Below are positions 36,447-46,522 of a stretch of 64,000 bases of DNA, in pieces. The notes beneath the pieces were generated by a model. The model was not told where the DNA came from, searched no databases, and was given only the letters and a program-made list of their open reading frames with translations. The translations under genes and the position numbers were made by a program. Origin of the DNA: Eremophila alpestris peregrina (taxonomy: Eukaryota; Chordata; Aves; Passeriformes; Alaudidae); NCBI GenBank assembly GCA_009792885.1, contig WMCF01000151.1, forward strand, positions 882,085 to 946,084. Reading direction: 5' to 3'. Position 1 is the first letter of the stretch. The number at the start of each line of letters is the position of its first letter.

Positions 36447-39084
36447 GTGGGAAAGATGAGTTTTATTTAATTGCTATTGGTGAATGTGGAAGATAAGTTT
36501 GAAATGCATGAGTTTCTGTTTCTTCCTAGCTGTAATTGTGTTTGCTAACAGGGGATTTGATAACTGACTTGGGAATGTGAATTACTGTCATGAGAAATGA
36601 CAGGGAGGCTAAGTGCTGTTGTGCTGATAAAGTTTATGCTTAAGTGAACCCAGAAGTGCGCATAGTCCCAGTGGAATGTGGAAACCTGGATAGGGAGTCT
36701 CTCCATATCCTCAGATTACTCTGGGGCAACCTGGACAACCGGTGTCTAAAAAGCAATACCCTCTTAGGAAGGAAAGGAAGGAGTTGCAGCCTATAGCTGA
36801 ATCTCTGTTAAAGGCAGATGTTTTGGAGCCATGTATGTCTCCCTGTCACACTCCTACCCTACCAGTTATGGTGCTGGACCTAAGAATAAAAACTGAAACC
36901 CAGGCACTGCACAGTCCCAGATCCTTATACCATCTTGAACCAGGTTCCCTCCTCACACTGCTACTCTTCAGGTCTTGACTTAAAAGATTCTTTCTGGAGA
37001 TACTCACAGAGCACAGTAAACAGTGTTTTGCCTTTGAGTGAGAATAGGATTATTTGGGCAAGATATTAACCAAATTTTTTCCATCCCTAGGAATTAGGTT
37101 ATTGCAGTGTATGAAAGAATTACTTCTATCGGGAAAGTGGGAGGAGGTGGTATGGCAAAACCACTGTGGTTTTCTGACTGAAGGGGGCTTGGAGTATCTG
37201 AAGGGAGGGCACAGGTGACAGACAGAAAGGTTGAATATTTTGACTGAAGGTTGGTGATGCATTGGCCCAGAGGGAGTCCAGGGAAACTTGGAGGATCCGT
37301 TGCCCAGGGCTGAAGGGGGACTGTGACAATATTTAGGATTAATAGACCATTGCAAGAAAATTAAAATAAGAGTTGAATAATGTCCCAGCTTTAGCTCTCC
37401 CAGGCCCGGAAAAGGAACTGGGGGTCTTCCTTTACTCCCTGAGACTCAGCTGTTACTGGGTAAGGGTGGGGGGTGGGGGAGAGGGGAAGGGGCAGTGGTG
37501 CTGTCTTTTCCACCAGAGGAGTTGGAGATAATTAAAGGTGATGGAGTAGAAGAAAGAAAGGAGGATTGATTTACAAAGGACAATAAATAGTGAATGCCTG
37601 GAGCATTGACCCTGCAAATGTTAAAACAACTCCACGAGGGGGAGGTCATTGTGGGTCTTCAGGATTGGCAGAAGCCTTCCTCAAGATACTTTGGGTCTTA
37701 TTGTTTTAGCAAAACGAACTACTGAGGAGTGCCTGGCTAAATTTAATAGCCAGACTACAAAGGATATGGTAATGCAGGAAAATTACCTAGAGCTAAATGT
37801 CCTTTCCAGAAATGTTGGGTGTATTTTGCTGAGATGCCTTGGGTGAGAGGGCTTAGGTATCCTCTGGTAGTGGTATGCCACCTGGCAGGGTGGCCAGAGG
37901 AGTTTCTAGTCACTTCAGCAACCATCAGTTTGATCAGTTAACAAATGATTTCTGAATATGGGACTGTGAAGGCAGTGGATTTGGACGAGGGAACTCATTT
38001 TACAGGAGGATCCTTCAAGGGATTATGGCTGCTTTGAGAATTCAGTGGGACCTCCATACTCCCCTGGCAGCCTGAGAATTCAGGTCAAGTGGAAAGGATG
38101 AACGGACAAATAAACACCTTTGAAACTAGTGACAGAAACTAAGGTGCCATGGGTACACCTTTTGACATTAGCTTTAGCAAGAATAAGAGCCAAACCCCGA
38201 GGAAATAATTCCCCTTGTCAGAAAATTAATCTACAAACACCAGAGGTTTATGTCCAAGAAGGAGAATAAAAGGGGAAGCCATGGGCATTTCCCATGGGGT
38301 CTCTCAAATGGTTGGAGGACACAGACTATTTTTTATTCTAATTTCCCGGCTGCATTTCCCACTCTCTTTCCCCATTGGCTGAGGTACTTGTGAGGTACAG
38401 ACTTCCTGAACCACCTAATTACAGACCCCCTTCTAATGTGTACCTCCTTCCCTTTTCTTCTTCTTTGTGTCTCTGTTCTTTTTCAAGTCCAGGGATTTAG
38501 TACAGCCATGACTGACTAACAGTATGTGTCAATTAATGGAATTCCTGTGTAATTTATTTTCCATTGGTTTTCTTCACCTCTCAGTATTTGGCTTTATCTA
38601 CCAACAGGCCCACAATTTGTTTGTAAAGACACCTTCTCATTCCTTTCCCCCTTTGAATTAATTTTCAATGTGGTGGGCAGGCAAAGATGTATATTTAAAC
38701 CAGTATGTGGCCAGATACTGTGTCTCATGAAATCTCTTTGACAGGAAGCACAGTTAGCACAGATGATGCCTTTGGACTTTGCTGTTCATAACATCCAACC
38801 AGGACCAGAGACAGCAGCCAGGACGGCTGAACACGAGTGGACTCATCACACTTGGGTCGAGGTCTCCAAAGCCCCGGAGATTTGGACTTCTCAGAGGGAA
38901 GAAAAGGATGGGAGACTTCAGCCATGGGTAGCCACGGTTCATCTAGAAGGACCTCTAATGATTAGTGGGTTAATATGAACTGTCATTGTCTACTTTATTC
39001 TCTCTGTTCAGTGCATTCTCTGTTTCTCTGTATTTGCTTGCCACACCTGGTGCAGGGGCCAGACTAGGAAAAGTTGGGAGGGGG

Positions 39085-39627
39085 TGTTTCAAATGTTAAT
39101 CTTTATACCATGCTAGGTTGTTAAAAAAGGTTGATAATAAGGGTTTGTGAAGTCAATATGAAGAAGAATAAGAGGAAGGATTGATAGGGTGTGCTAATGT
39201 CTTTCAGTATGGGTATTAAAGTCTTTGAAATGGGCCTTAATATCTCCACTAACTTCAAGCAGCAGGTTTGCTACAGAGCCCAGACAGCCTGACTCCTGAG
39301 AAAGACAAATGGGGGACTCTGCTCAAGCCTGAACTTCTGAACTTTGGGATAAAACGCCAGGTTCGAGGGGGAATAGATGGTAGGCGGTTCGGGAAGACTG
39401 TACCTTCCTAGTACCTCAGCCAACGGGGAAAGGAAGAGGGCAGGGTGCGGCCGGGAGTTTAGGATAAAAGGGAGGCTTCACCCTCTTGATACCCCAAGAG
39501 AGAAAAGACTCGTGAGCGTGTGCCCCAGTGGACTCTCTTCCTTTATTCGAATAAAGTTGAAGGACTCCTCCTTTACAGAAATTGACTTTTCATGGCGTGA
39601 TTTTCTGTACATCACCGAGAGGGCACA
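39085..39627 (+). mobile_element. 3' LTR of the 35-39 kb ERV
   Basis: A purine-rich tract (AAAAGTTGGGAGGGGG) ends at 39084 and is followed by TGTTTCAAATG. The element has a TATA-like GGATAAAAGGG near 39461, a poly(A) signal AATAAAG at about 39551, and ends GAGAGGGCACA at 39627. The length of 543 bp is normal for a gammaretrovirus-like LTR. The right boundary is inferred from the CA end. Confidence 0.7.
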
Positions 39628-40064
39628 GTAGAGACTTGTCTCTTTATTAGTGTACTATGAACAGCTAGAACAATCAATGTATACAGCATGCCTATCGCCT
39701 GTGTCAAAGCATCTTTATTATTTCAGAAGGAAACAGGGCCATACAGCAGTCTAGACACAGACAGAGAATTAAAAAAAATTCTGAAAATTCATTAAAGATA
39801 TTTCAAGCACCAATAAGTCGTAGACCTTAAAAAAAACCCAAACCCAAAAAACCCAAACAAACAAACCCCCCACACAAACCACAAACAAAAACACCCACAA
39901 CGAAACAAAACCACACCTACCTCCCCGCCGCGCAAGCAGACAGTCAGAGCCCCAGGTTTAGGGAAAAAGCCTGAGAGCCGCGGGTGGGGCACTGGAACAC
40001 GACTGCCCTTAGGCCAATGACGGTCCAGGTGTGCTCGGGCAGCAGCTGGTGCGGAGCACACTGT
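39628..40064. other. Between ERV and minisatellite; A/C-rich low-complexity tract
   Basis: The stretch 39826-39915 is an A/C-rich low-complexity run with repeated AAACCCAAA-type words. It is preceded by a minus-strand AATAAA (plus TTTATT near 39716) and followed by the beginning of the CpG-rich promoter zone. No gene is recognised. Confidence 0.5.
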
Positions 40065-40545
40065 CCAGGCCCGGGGGTCCAGGCCCGGGGGTCCAGGCCC
40101 GGGGGTCCAGGCCCGAGATCCAGGCCCGGGGGGTCCAGGCCCGGGGGTCCAGGCCCGAGATCCAGGCCCGGGGGGTCCAGGCCCGGGGGTCCAGGCCCGA
40201 GATCCAGGCCCGGGGGTCCAGGCCCGGGGGGTCCAGGCCCGAGATCCAGGCCCGGGGGTCCAGGCCCGAGATCCAGGCCCGAGGGTCCAGGCCCGGGGGG
40301 TCCAGGCCCGAGGGTCCAGGCCCGGGGGTCCAGGCCCGGGGGTCCAGGCCCGAGATCCAGGCCCGAGATCCAGGCCCCGGGGTCCCGGCCCGGGGGTCCA
40401 GGCCCGGGGATCCAGGCCCGGGGGTCCAGGCCCGGGGGTCCAGGCCCGGGGGTCCAGGCCCGGGGGGTCCAGGCCCGAGACCCAGGCCCGGGGGTCCAGG
40501 CCCGAGATCCAGGCCCGGCGGTTCCAGCCCGGAGGTCCCGGCTCC
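40065..40545. repeat. GC-rich minisatellite, 13-15 bp unit, upstream of NDUFA11
   Basis: About 34 head-to-tail units of CCAGGCCCG plus a variable tail. The common forms are CCAGGCCCGGGGGT (14 bp), CCAGGCCCGAGAT (13 bp), CCAGGCCCGGGGGGT (15 bp) and CCAGGCCCGAGGGT (14 bp), intermixed in higher-order patterns. Units at the ends decay (GGTTCCAGCCCGGAGG). The array is full of CCCGGG palindromes and G5-G6 runs. No unit has a stop in several frames, which creates long false reading frames on both strands. It ends about 135 bp upstream of the NDUFA11 start codon. Confidence 0.95.
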
Positions 40546-40680
40546 CGGAGGGATGAGAGCGGAGGGGGCGGGGCCGCGCCCTCGCCGCGCGCGTGCCCGC
40601 GAGACCATCCCTGTGCTCGCTCCGTCGCTGGGCGGGGCCGCGCCGTGCTCTCGCGATAGCTCGGCCGTGCCCTTGCCGCC
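40546..40680 (+). promoter_or_regulatory. NDUFA11: CpG-rich promoter and 5' UTR of NDUFA11
   Basis: Very CpG-dense, with two GGGCGGGGCC Sp1-type boxes (about 40564 and 40631) and a CTCTCGCGATAG element at about 40649, close to the TCTCGCGAGA motif of housekeeping promoters. It lacks a TATA box. It ends in a strong Kozak context, GCCGCCATGG, at the start codon. That this is the promoter is inferred from position and composition. Confidence 0.65.
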
Positions 40681-43600
40681 ATGGCGGGCTATTGGGACGG
40701 GCCCGAGGGCGAGCAGTGCCCGCAGCGCACTTGGCTCGCCACACGCGTGGGCGCGGCCGCGGGTGGGCACCGGGGGGACGGGGGCACACGGGGGGGGCGG
40801 CCGAGCGGGGCCGGGGCCCGGGCAATGACGCGCGGTGCTGTGTTGCAGGCCTGGTCGCGGCGGCGTATCGCATCATCCTGCTGCGGCCCGGCTCGGCTCT
40901 GGCCGCGTTGCAGTCGGCGGCGGCGGACAGTGTCACGATGGGTAAGGGCCGGGACCTTCCCGGTGTATCCATAGGGTGGGACTCCCGCACGCCGCGGGGC
41001 TGCCAGCCTCGCCTCTGCCCCGTCTGGTTGCGCCCTCGCTTTTGCCCTTGCGAATGCTCCTGCACGGTTTCGGTGGTTCTCTCTTCCACCGGCCCTGGGT
41101 CGTTGCCTAGTCGAGAGCCAGAACACTGAAATGGAAAGACATATCCTTGATTTGCACGTCAGGTGGCATATTTTTTGCAGTCCAGATTAAAAGGTACATT
41201 GGGGTTTTTTAATATTTTTAGAATACTCAGTTGGTGGGCAACAACCTAGTGTAAGTAGATTTAGGTTTTGACTTAATATATGTAGGCATTGTATTTAATA
41301 AACTGCATTTGCTAAAGAACGATGCAGTGGTTTTGGTGGCAAAAGGAAAATAAACGTAGAGTTTTTTCCATTGTATTCTATAGAGAATACCGTAGTTGTC
41401 TTGAATTGTCTTTGGAAGAGAAAGTGGATGCTGAAAGGGCTGCATGGTTGAAGCTGCCTTTGCCCATTGCCAAGTCCTCTCAGCAGACTTTTGCTTTTCA
41501 GTCTAATTCAATGGTTTATGCTGCCTCTGCCTCTCCCCAAGTGCTGGTGCTTTGAGCTGAGTGTGTTGGAGTACTTGCAAGAACAGGACGGGACTGCTGG
41601 AAGACGTTTTGCATTATTGTAGTGTAAGCATTCAGGAGACTGCTTGCTGGTTCAGCAGTGAGCAAAGCTTTCCTTGCAGCATTCTTTATATTTCTGAGCA
41701 CAGCCCTGTGCAGTATCTCTGCCTGATCTTCGGGCTTATCATTAGGTTCATCTCCCGCTAGTTGGGCAAGGGTAAAATGAGCATAAGAACTTTCTGCATG
41801 ATCTTCCATTACTTTGCTGAGGAGCTTCCTCCACTGCTTTCTTAGCTCCTAAAAGCCTTCTTACCTTTACTATTTCCCACACTGAGTCGTTACGAAAGGA
41901 CTGGATCACGTAATTTACTATGATTTCAATAAATCCCTTAATCCTAAACAGGCATATTGGGTCCTCTTACCAGTTTAATACCTGAGAAGGGTTTGTCCTG
42001 TCAGCCGTTCAGGGGCTACCCCTCATGGCTTCAAGCTGTGCATTTTGCCTACAGATGACTCGGTCCAAAGCAGGGAGAGCAGGAAAGTTGAAATGCAGTC
42101 CTGGGTCTGGGGATTTTGGTTTCAGTTGATTTTGGCATCAGCGTAAATAATTTTCTGCAGAGGTTTGTAACAGGAGCTGCTGGTTTTATATAAGGATTGA
42201 AAATTTTTATCCTGGACATTTTTGTTGTTCCCAAGAAAGATGAATTGAAATCTGCAGATGGTGCCTGGTAGATGGTTTCATGTTTCATGTCCAAGAGTTT
42301 GTATTAGATACAGACCCAGCTTTTCTTGACACAGCTTTTGCCAAACTTTGCAGTGAGATCAATGTAAGGTCTGATGGGACAAGGTGTTTCATTCAGTGGA
42401 CAGGATGCATCTACTTTGCAGTTTCTTAGTTAAATTCAAAATTCTTAATTCAATTTCAAAGTCAGTTTACAAACAAAAATAATTTACAAACTCAATTAAT
42501 TTTTCTACTATCCAGTAATCATTGTGAGTGCCAGGCAGGCAGAGGAAGAAAATGCAGGACTAGCAGTGTGCAGGGAGAGCAGACCCCTTGGCATTGCTCT
42601 GCCTGGTGCTGTGAGGTGGCTTCACAGGGACTTGAGAGCTGAGTTACACTGCAGAGTCCAGGCAGAGCTGGGGAGGTGGATGCACAGACACCACTGCTCC
42701 CCTCCAGTACCCCCAGCTGTCGGGATGCCCCGTCGCATAGTCGGGAAGGGCTGTTAGGCCACACCCTGGCAGGATGCAGTGCTGTTTGGTGCCAGGGGGT
42801 GTAGGGTGCTCTGAGGCTCCAGCTCACAGCTGAGTGGGATCCATGTGGTGCAGGGGGAGAAACCCAGGGAAGCTGGGTGGGACTGGGTGAATGCTGAGTC
42901 TCAGTGTGGCAGCTGGGATAGGATGTCCCTGGGAAATGGGAGACAGATTTTACTTTGTTTGCCATTGTAGTCACTGTGAATATTGAAAATATGCTCAGCG
43001 TGAATTCTCTGGTCCTTGAGGAGTTTGGTTTTTTTACTTTCTGTTTACAGCTACACTGGGAGCTGTGTTTGGCTTAAGTACCTGTCTCAGTGCTCAAGTC
43101 CGGGAAGAACCAGAGGATCCTTTGAACTATTTCATAGGTGGCTGTGCAGCTGGAGCTGTCTTGGGAGTCAGAGGTAACTGTAGATAATGCCTGCATTGAA
43201 ATGTGGCCTTGCTGGTTTTAGAAACTTTTCTGTTGGGGAAGAATATTAAAGAATATTGATATCAGGCTTCTTTGGTAACAATTGATCTCAGCCTCTATTC
43301 ATGCCAGTTTCATTGGCATTGTATGGGCCTGCTAAAATAAAAATGACTGCAGGAGGGGAGGACACCAAAGGGAACATGAAGTGATATACAAAATGAAAGG
43401 AGAGCTGACTCAGTACTGCCAGTAAGAGCTACCAATTATACTTTAAAATTGCAGGATAGGAAAAAATATAGTTGTGGAAATCCATGTTTTCTTGGCAATA
43501 AATGTGATTTATTTTAGACAGCAAGTACCAACTAATATCTGCCTTGTGAATTCTTCACATAGTCTGAGGGACAAGCTGTGTTGCTTGTTGCTCCTATGGC

Positions 43601-44127
43601 CCCTTGTAAGGCTTAAGCAGCTCCTGCAGATACTGACACAGATCTATTTTCTGTCTACAGAAAATAGAACCTAAAGAAGTGAGGGATTTATTTAAGTTGT
43701 AATGTGGTGAAATAGAATTAATCTTTACTTGTCCTAGTTGCTGAGTTGATGAGAGTTCAAAGTAGTGATTGTTATTTTTGTCACTCAAATGAGCCATTTA
43801 AGATTGTCCACTTAAGGGGATGGGGCAGTGGATTACTGAAATTGATATTTCAAATTGCAAGCCATAAGCATAAGAACTCAGTTTTACTTTTCCAGTTCCT
43901 CTGGCGAGTGTTGCTGATGGTCAAAGGACTTATGAAAAATAGCAGTCCATCAAGATCTATTGCAAAGGATTTGTGCATTAATGGGTCTTTTCTGGTTTTG
44001 TGTGTTTTCTTCAGCTCACAGTTACCTCACTGGCACCACAGCATGTGTGGGGTTTGGAATCACTGCAGCTCTCATGAAGATCGGTAACAAGGAGGGCTGG
44101 AGGCTGACGGGACCTCCCAAGCTGTAA
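40681..44127 (+). CDS. NDUFA11: NDUFA11, NADH:ubiquinone oxidoreductase subunit A11
   Basis: This is an accessory (supernumerary) subunit of mitochondrial complex I in the inner membrane, of the TIM17/22-like four-helix fold. Exons: 40681-40762, 40849-40941, 43051-43173, 44015-44127 (TAA). They give 136 residues against 141 in human. All junctions are GT-AG with consistent phase. Seen: N-terminus MAGYWDGPEG; first hydrophobic helix around GLVAAAYRII; a TLGAVFGLSTC segment; the signature region EEPEDPLNYFIGGCAAGA, which matches human EKPDDPLNYFLGGCAGG; then SYLTGTTACVGFGITAALMKIG and a short C-terminus GWRLTGPPKL. The start is fixed by the Kozak sequence and by conservation of the short N-terminus. 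In mammals this gene lies close to RANBP3, as here. It looks intact. Confidence 0.95.
40942..43050. other. NDUFA11: NDUFA11 intron 2; nothing recognised
   Basis: This intron of about 2.1 kb has no recognisable exon or mobile element. Frames on either strand (for example 41516-41809 minus, 42519-42974 minus) have no familiar motif. Confidence 0.5.
43174..44014. other. NDUFA11: NDUFA11 intron 3; nothing recognised
   Basis: Ordinary AT-rich intron ending in the acceptor TTTTCTTCAG at 44014. Confidence 0.5.
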
Positions 44128-44189
44128 ATGTCACCTTTGCCCCCTGTGAGCTGGCTTCCAGATACTTGTATGTACTTAGGACATTGTGT

Positions 44190-44195
44190 AATAAA
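44190..44195 (+). terminator. NDUFA11: NDUFA11 poly(A) signal
   Basis: Canonical AATAAA 63 bases after the TAA stop, followed by a TTGTCAC... GTGTGGTGTCTT GU-rich stretch. This gives a very short 3' UTR of about 80-90 bases. Confidence 0.8.
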
Positions 44196-44629
44196 GATTT
44201 GGTCCAATCAGCAGTTGTCACAACAGTGTGGTGTCTTGCAGCTGTTTCCTGACACTTGGGCTGAAGTGCAGAAGGCTGGAGCTGCTGGAGGGGAAGCAGC
44301 ATCTTCTGGTCTGGCTGTGGTTTCTTGTGCTCAGGTTACTTTGCCTCCACGTTGGTATTGTATGTGCCAGCGTGAGCACTATGCTGTAGTTTCAATGGGG
44401 TCCTTGTAGCTGAGTGGGCCCTATGGGGTTTCTTGACAAGGAGTGGGATTACAATGCACTGAGCCCATCAATGAGGGGTCTGGAGCCAGAGCTTCTGAAG
44501 AACTGCTTGGCTCTGGGCTGAAGATGGGGAAGGTGGAGTAGGGAACAAGTCATGGGTTGCCCACAAGATGTTTGGGAGCCTGGGGTCTTTTCTCCGAAAA
44601 GTGTTTCAGGAAGTCTAGAGCTCAGTGCT

Positions 44630-44730
44630 TCAGGGCTGAAATTGAGGAATATCTGAGGCTGGAAGGGACTCCTGAATGCCAGCTGACAACTGGAGCAGGT
44701 TGTTTATAGCTATGTCTGGTTGAATTTTCC
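44630..44730 (-). repeat. Probable CR1 3' end fragment, antisense
   Basis: The plus-strand text AATATCTGAGGCTGGAAGGGACTCC...CAACTGGAGCAGG resembles the reverse complement of the CR1 3' end. The fragment is short and diverged. Confidence 0.4.
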
Positions 44731-46522
44731 GTGAACAAACAAGTGTGTCCTGCAAACCCAGTAAGGAGGTTGAGAGCACAGAGGCACAGGATGCACAAAG
44801 AGTGGTGAGAACTGGATAATTTTGCCTGGAGAAAAGGTCATGATTAGATTTAATGGAACTTTTTCGCAACTTAGTGGCTACAGAACGTGCAGGCTGAGGT
44901 GTGCAATGAAGGATGGGAAATAACAAGATAGGGAAATTCTAACTAGATAGAAAAAAAACCCAAGTGGGATAGGTAAGTGCTGAAAAATAGACTTGTAGAG
45001 GATGTGAGAACATCTTTGGGGACACAATTCAATGGGACATGTGGGAACAGTGTGGGACATTAGGGGATGGTTGCATAAATTACAGGGACAGGGAATGTGG
45101 GAATGGGGGACACAGGTGTGTGGGAGAGGGGAACGTAGGGTGTGAGGGGAGTGGACAAGATGAGGAGATTGGGGCACCAGAGGACAGCAGGGAGAGGGAC
45201 AGTGATACTGGGACACAGTCACAGCCATGGCAGGCTGTGTTGTTCTAATATGTGCTCTGTGTGGGCTGGTGGGGTGGGGTGGTCCTAGGGACACTCGAGG
45301 CTGGGCCAAGGGGCTGGTGTCCCATGTGCTCCTGGAGGTGAGACCCCTAGCTCTTTGTGAGTCAGTGGGGCTGGGCTGCAGCTCAGGAGCACCGAGGTAG
45401 TGGTAGACTTATCACCCCCTAATGGGAGTGGGGGAGCAGGCCACTGTCTTTCTCTCACCCGAGGGCATGGGAGGGGGCTCTGCTTCATCCTGGAGAAGAA
45501 CAAGGTTTAGAGAAGGGCCTGAGGGGCCAGGGATCACCAGCAGGGCCTGCCCAGGGTAGCACGGGGTTTACAGAAGCTCCTGTCAGCTTCAGCTGGCCCT
45601 GCTGCCTGTCCTCAGAGAATTCAGTGGCCCACTGTGTCAGCCCGGGGACTGGGACCTTGGACCTCCCTCTGCCTGAGCCTCTCCCAGCTCCTAGCTGGGG
45701 CCACGTGTTCTGTCCAGTCTATAATTACCCGGGCACATTCCTAGGGGGTCACAGGAGTTCTGCAGAGCAGCAGCAGGCGGTAAGGGGGACAAGTGCACGG
45801 CACAGCCTAACAGGCCACACAGTAATGCAGGGGCATGGCATACAGCAAGCTCTTCACTGGGCTGCAAAGTGCATGGCCTGAGCGAGGACAAGCGACACTG
45901 TGCAGTGAGCAACACGGTGGGGGCAAGGGGTGGCAGCAATGTCATGAGGGTCAGTACACCTCAACAGTACGCAGTGCAGGGGAGCATGACACACGACAGG
46001 CAGTGCACAGCAAGCACTGCCATGCACTGAGCAGGTGTGACAGGTGCTTTGCTGGGGGCCAGCAGCTTGGTTGCTGTTGGACCATAGTTGGACCAGCTAT
46101 GGGGCAATGGCTGAGGAAGGGCGTGGTTGTGTGTGCTATAGGACTGAAGGTGTGAGTGGTGACAGTGGCCTGAGTTTCAGGGCTGTGGGGCAGCAACGTT
46201 GGCTGTGGGTCAGTAGCTTCAAGGGTTCAGAGATGAGGCAGGTGAGGAGATCAGGCTCAGCTATGGGGCAAATGGGCTGTTGTTCTTACCTACGGAGCTG
46301 CAGTTTTGCCAAGAAACTTCAAAATCAGTAATGGAGCAATACCAGAGGCTGGTGTCCCTGGCTGTGGGGTAGAGGCTTTGGTGATGGATCCAATAGCTTT
46401 GCTACATGGCAGTGCCAGTAGCAAGACCCCATGTCCTCAGCCAGTACTCCTGCTATGGACCAGAGGCTCCAGCTGTGGAAACAGCATCCTGACACCCTGC
46501 TCCATGTGTTTCCACAGGCAAG
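44731..46522. other. NDUFA11-KLHL33 intergenic, G-rich
   Basis: The stretch 45010-45200 is a degenerate G-rich direct repeat of GGGACA/GTGGGA words. The rest is GC-rich with no coding frame I recognise. It should contain the KLHL33 promoter and any 5' UTR exon. A CCACAG acceptor-like sequence sits just before the KLHL33 ATG, so an upstream non-coding exon is plausible. Confidence 0.45.

Larger units (their letters stand above)
35430..39627 (+). mobile_element. Decayed class I (gammaretrovirus-like) endogenous retrovirus
   Basis: In order on the plus strand: gag C-terminal region and nucleocapsid remnant (35440-35672); protease with an SDTGAS-type active site (DTG at 35750-35758); an inserted antisense LTR (35829-36446); the start of reverse transcriptase (36742-36980, with a YPLRKE-like entry and an NPY-like segment); a poorly readable RT/RNase H region (37070-37640); integrase text (37780-38110, containing the DFTEMP-like and DRGTHF-like catalytic neighbourhoods); a weak env interval; a purine tract at 39069-39084; and a 3' LTR. 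Frames shift repeatedly and stops are frequent, so nothing is expressible. I found no 5' LTR, so the copy is 5'-truncated or its 5' LTR is beyond recognition. Confidence 0.8.

Noticed and set aside
40065..40545. CRISPR-like array
   Set aside because: Repeats are contiguous 13-15 bp units with no spacers, in a bird-like nuclear genome; it is a minisatellite.
39792..41129. Very long overlapping frames on both strands (up to 381 codons) rich in G, P, R and repeated PGP/RAWT words
   Set aside because: They are produced by the stop-free 13-15 bp minisatellite; several frames on both strands are open at once and none joins a recognisable domain. Only NDUFA11 exons 1-2 there are real.
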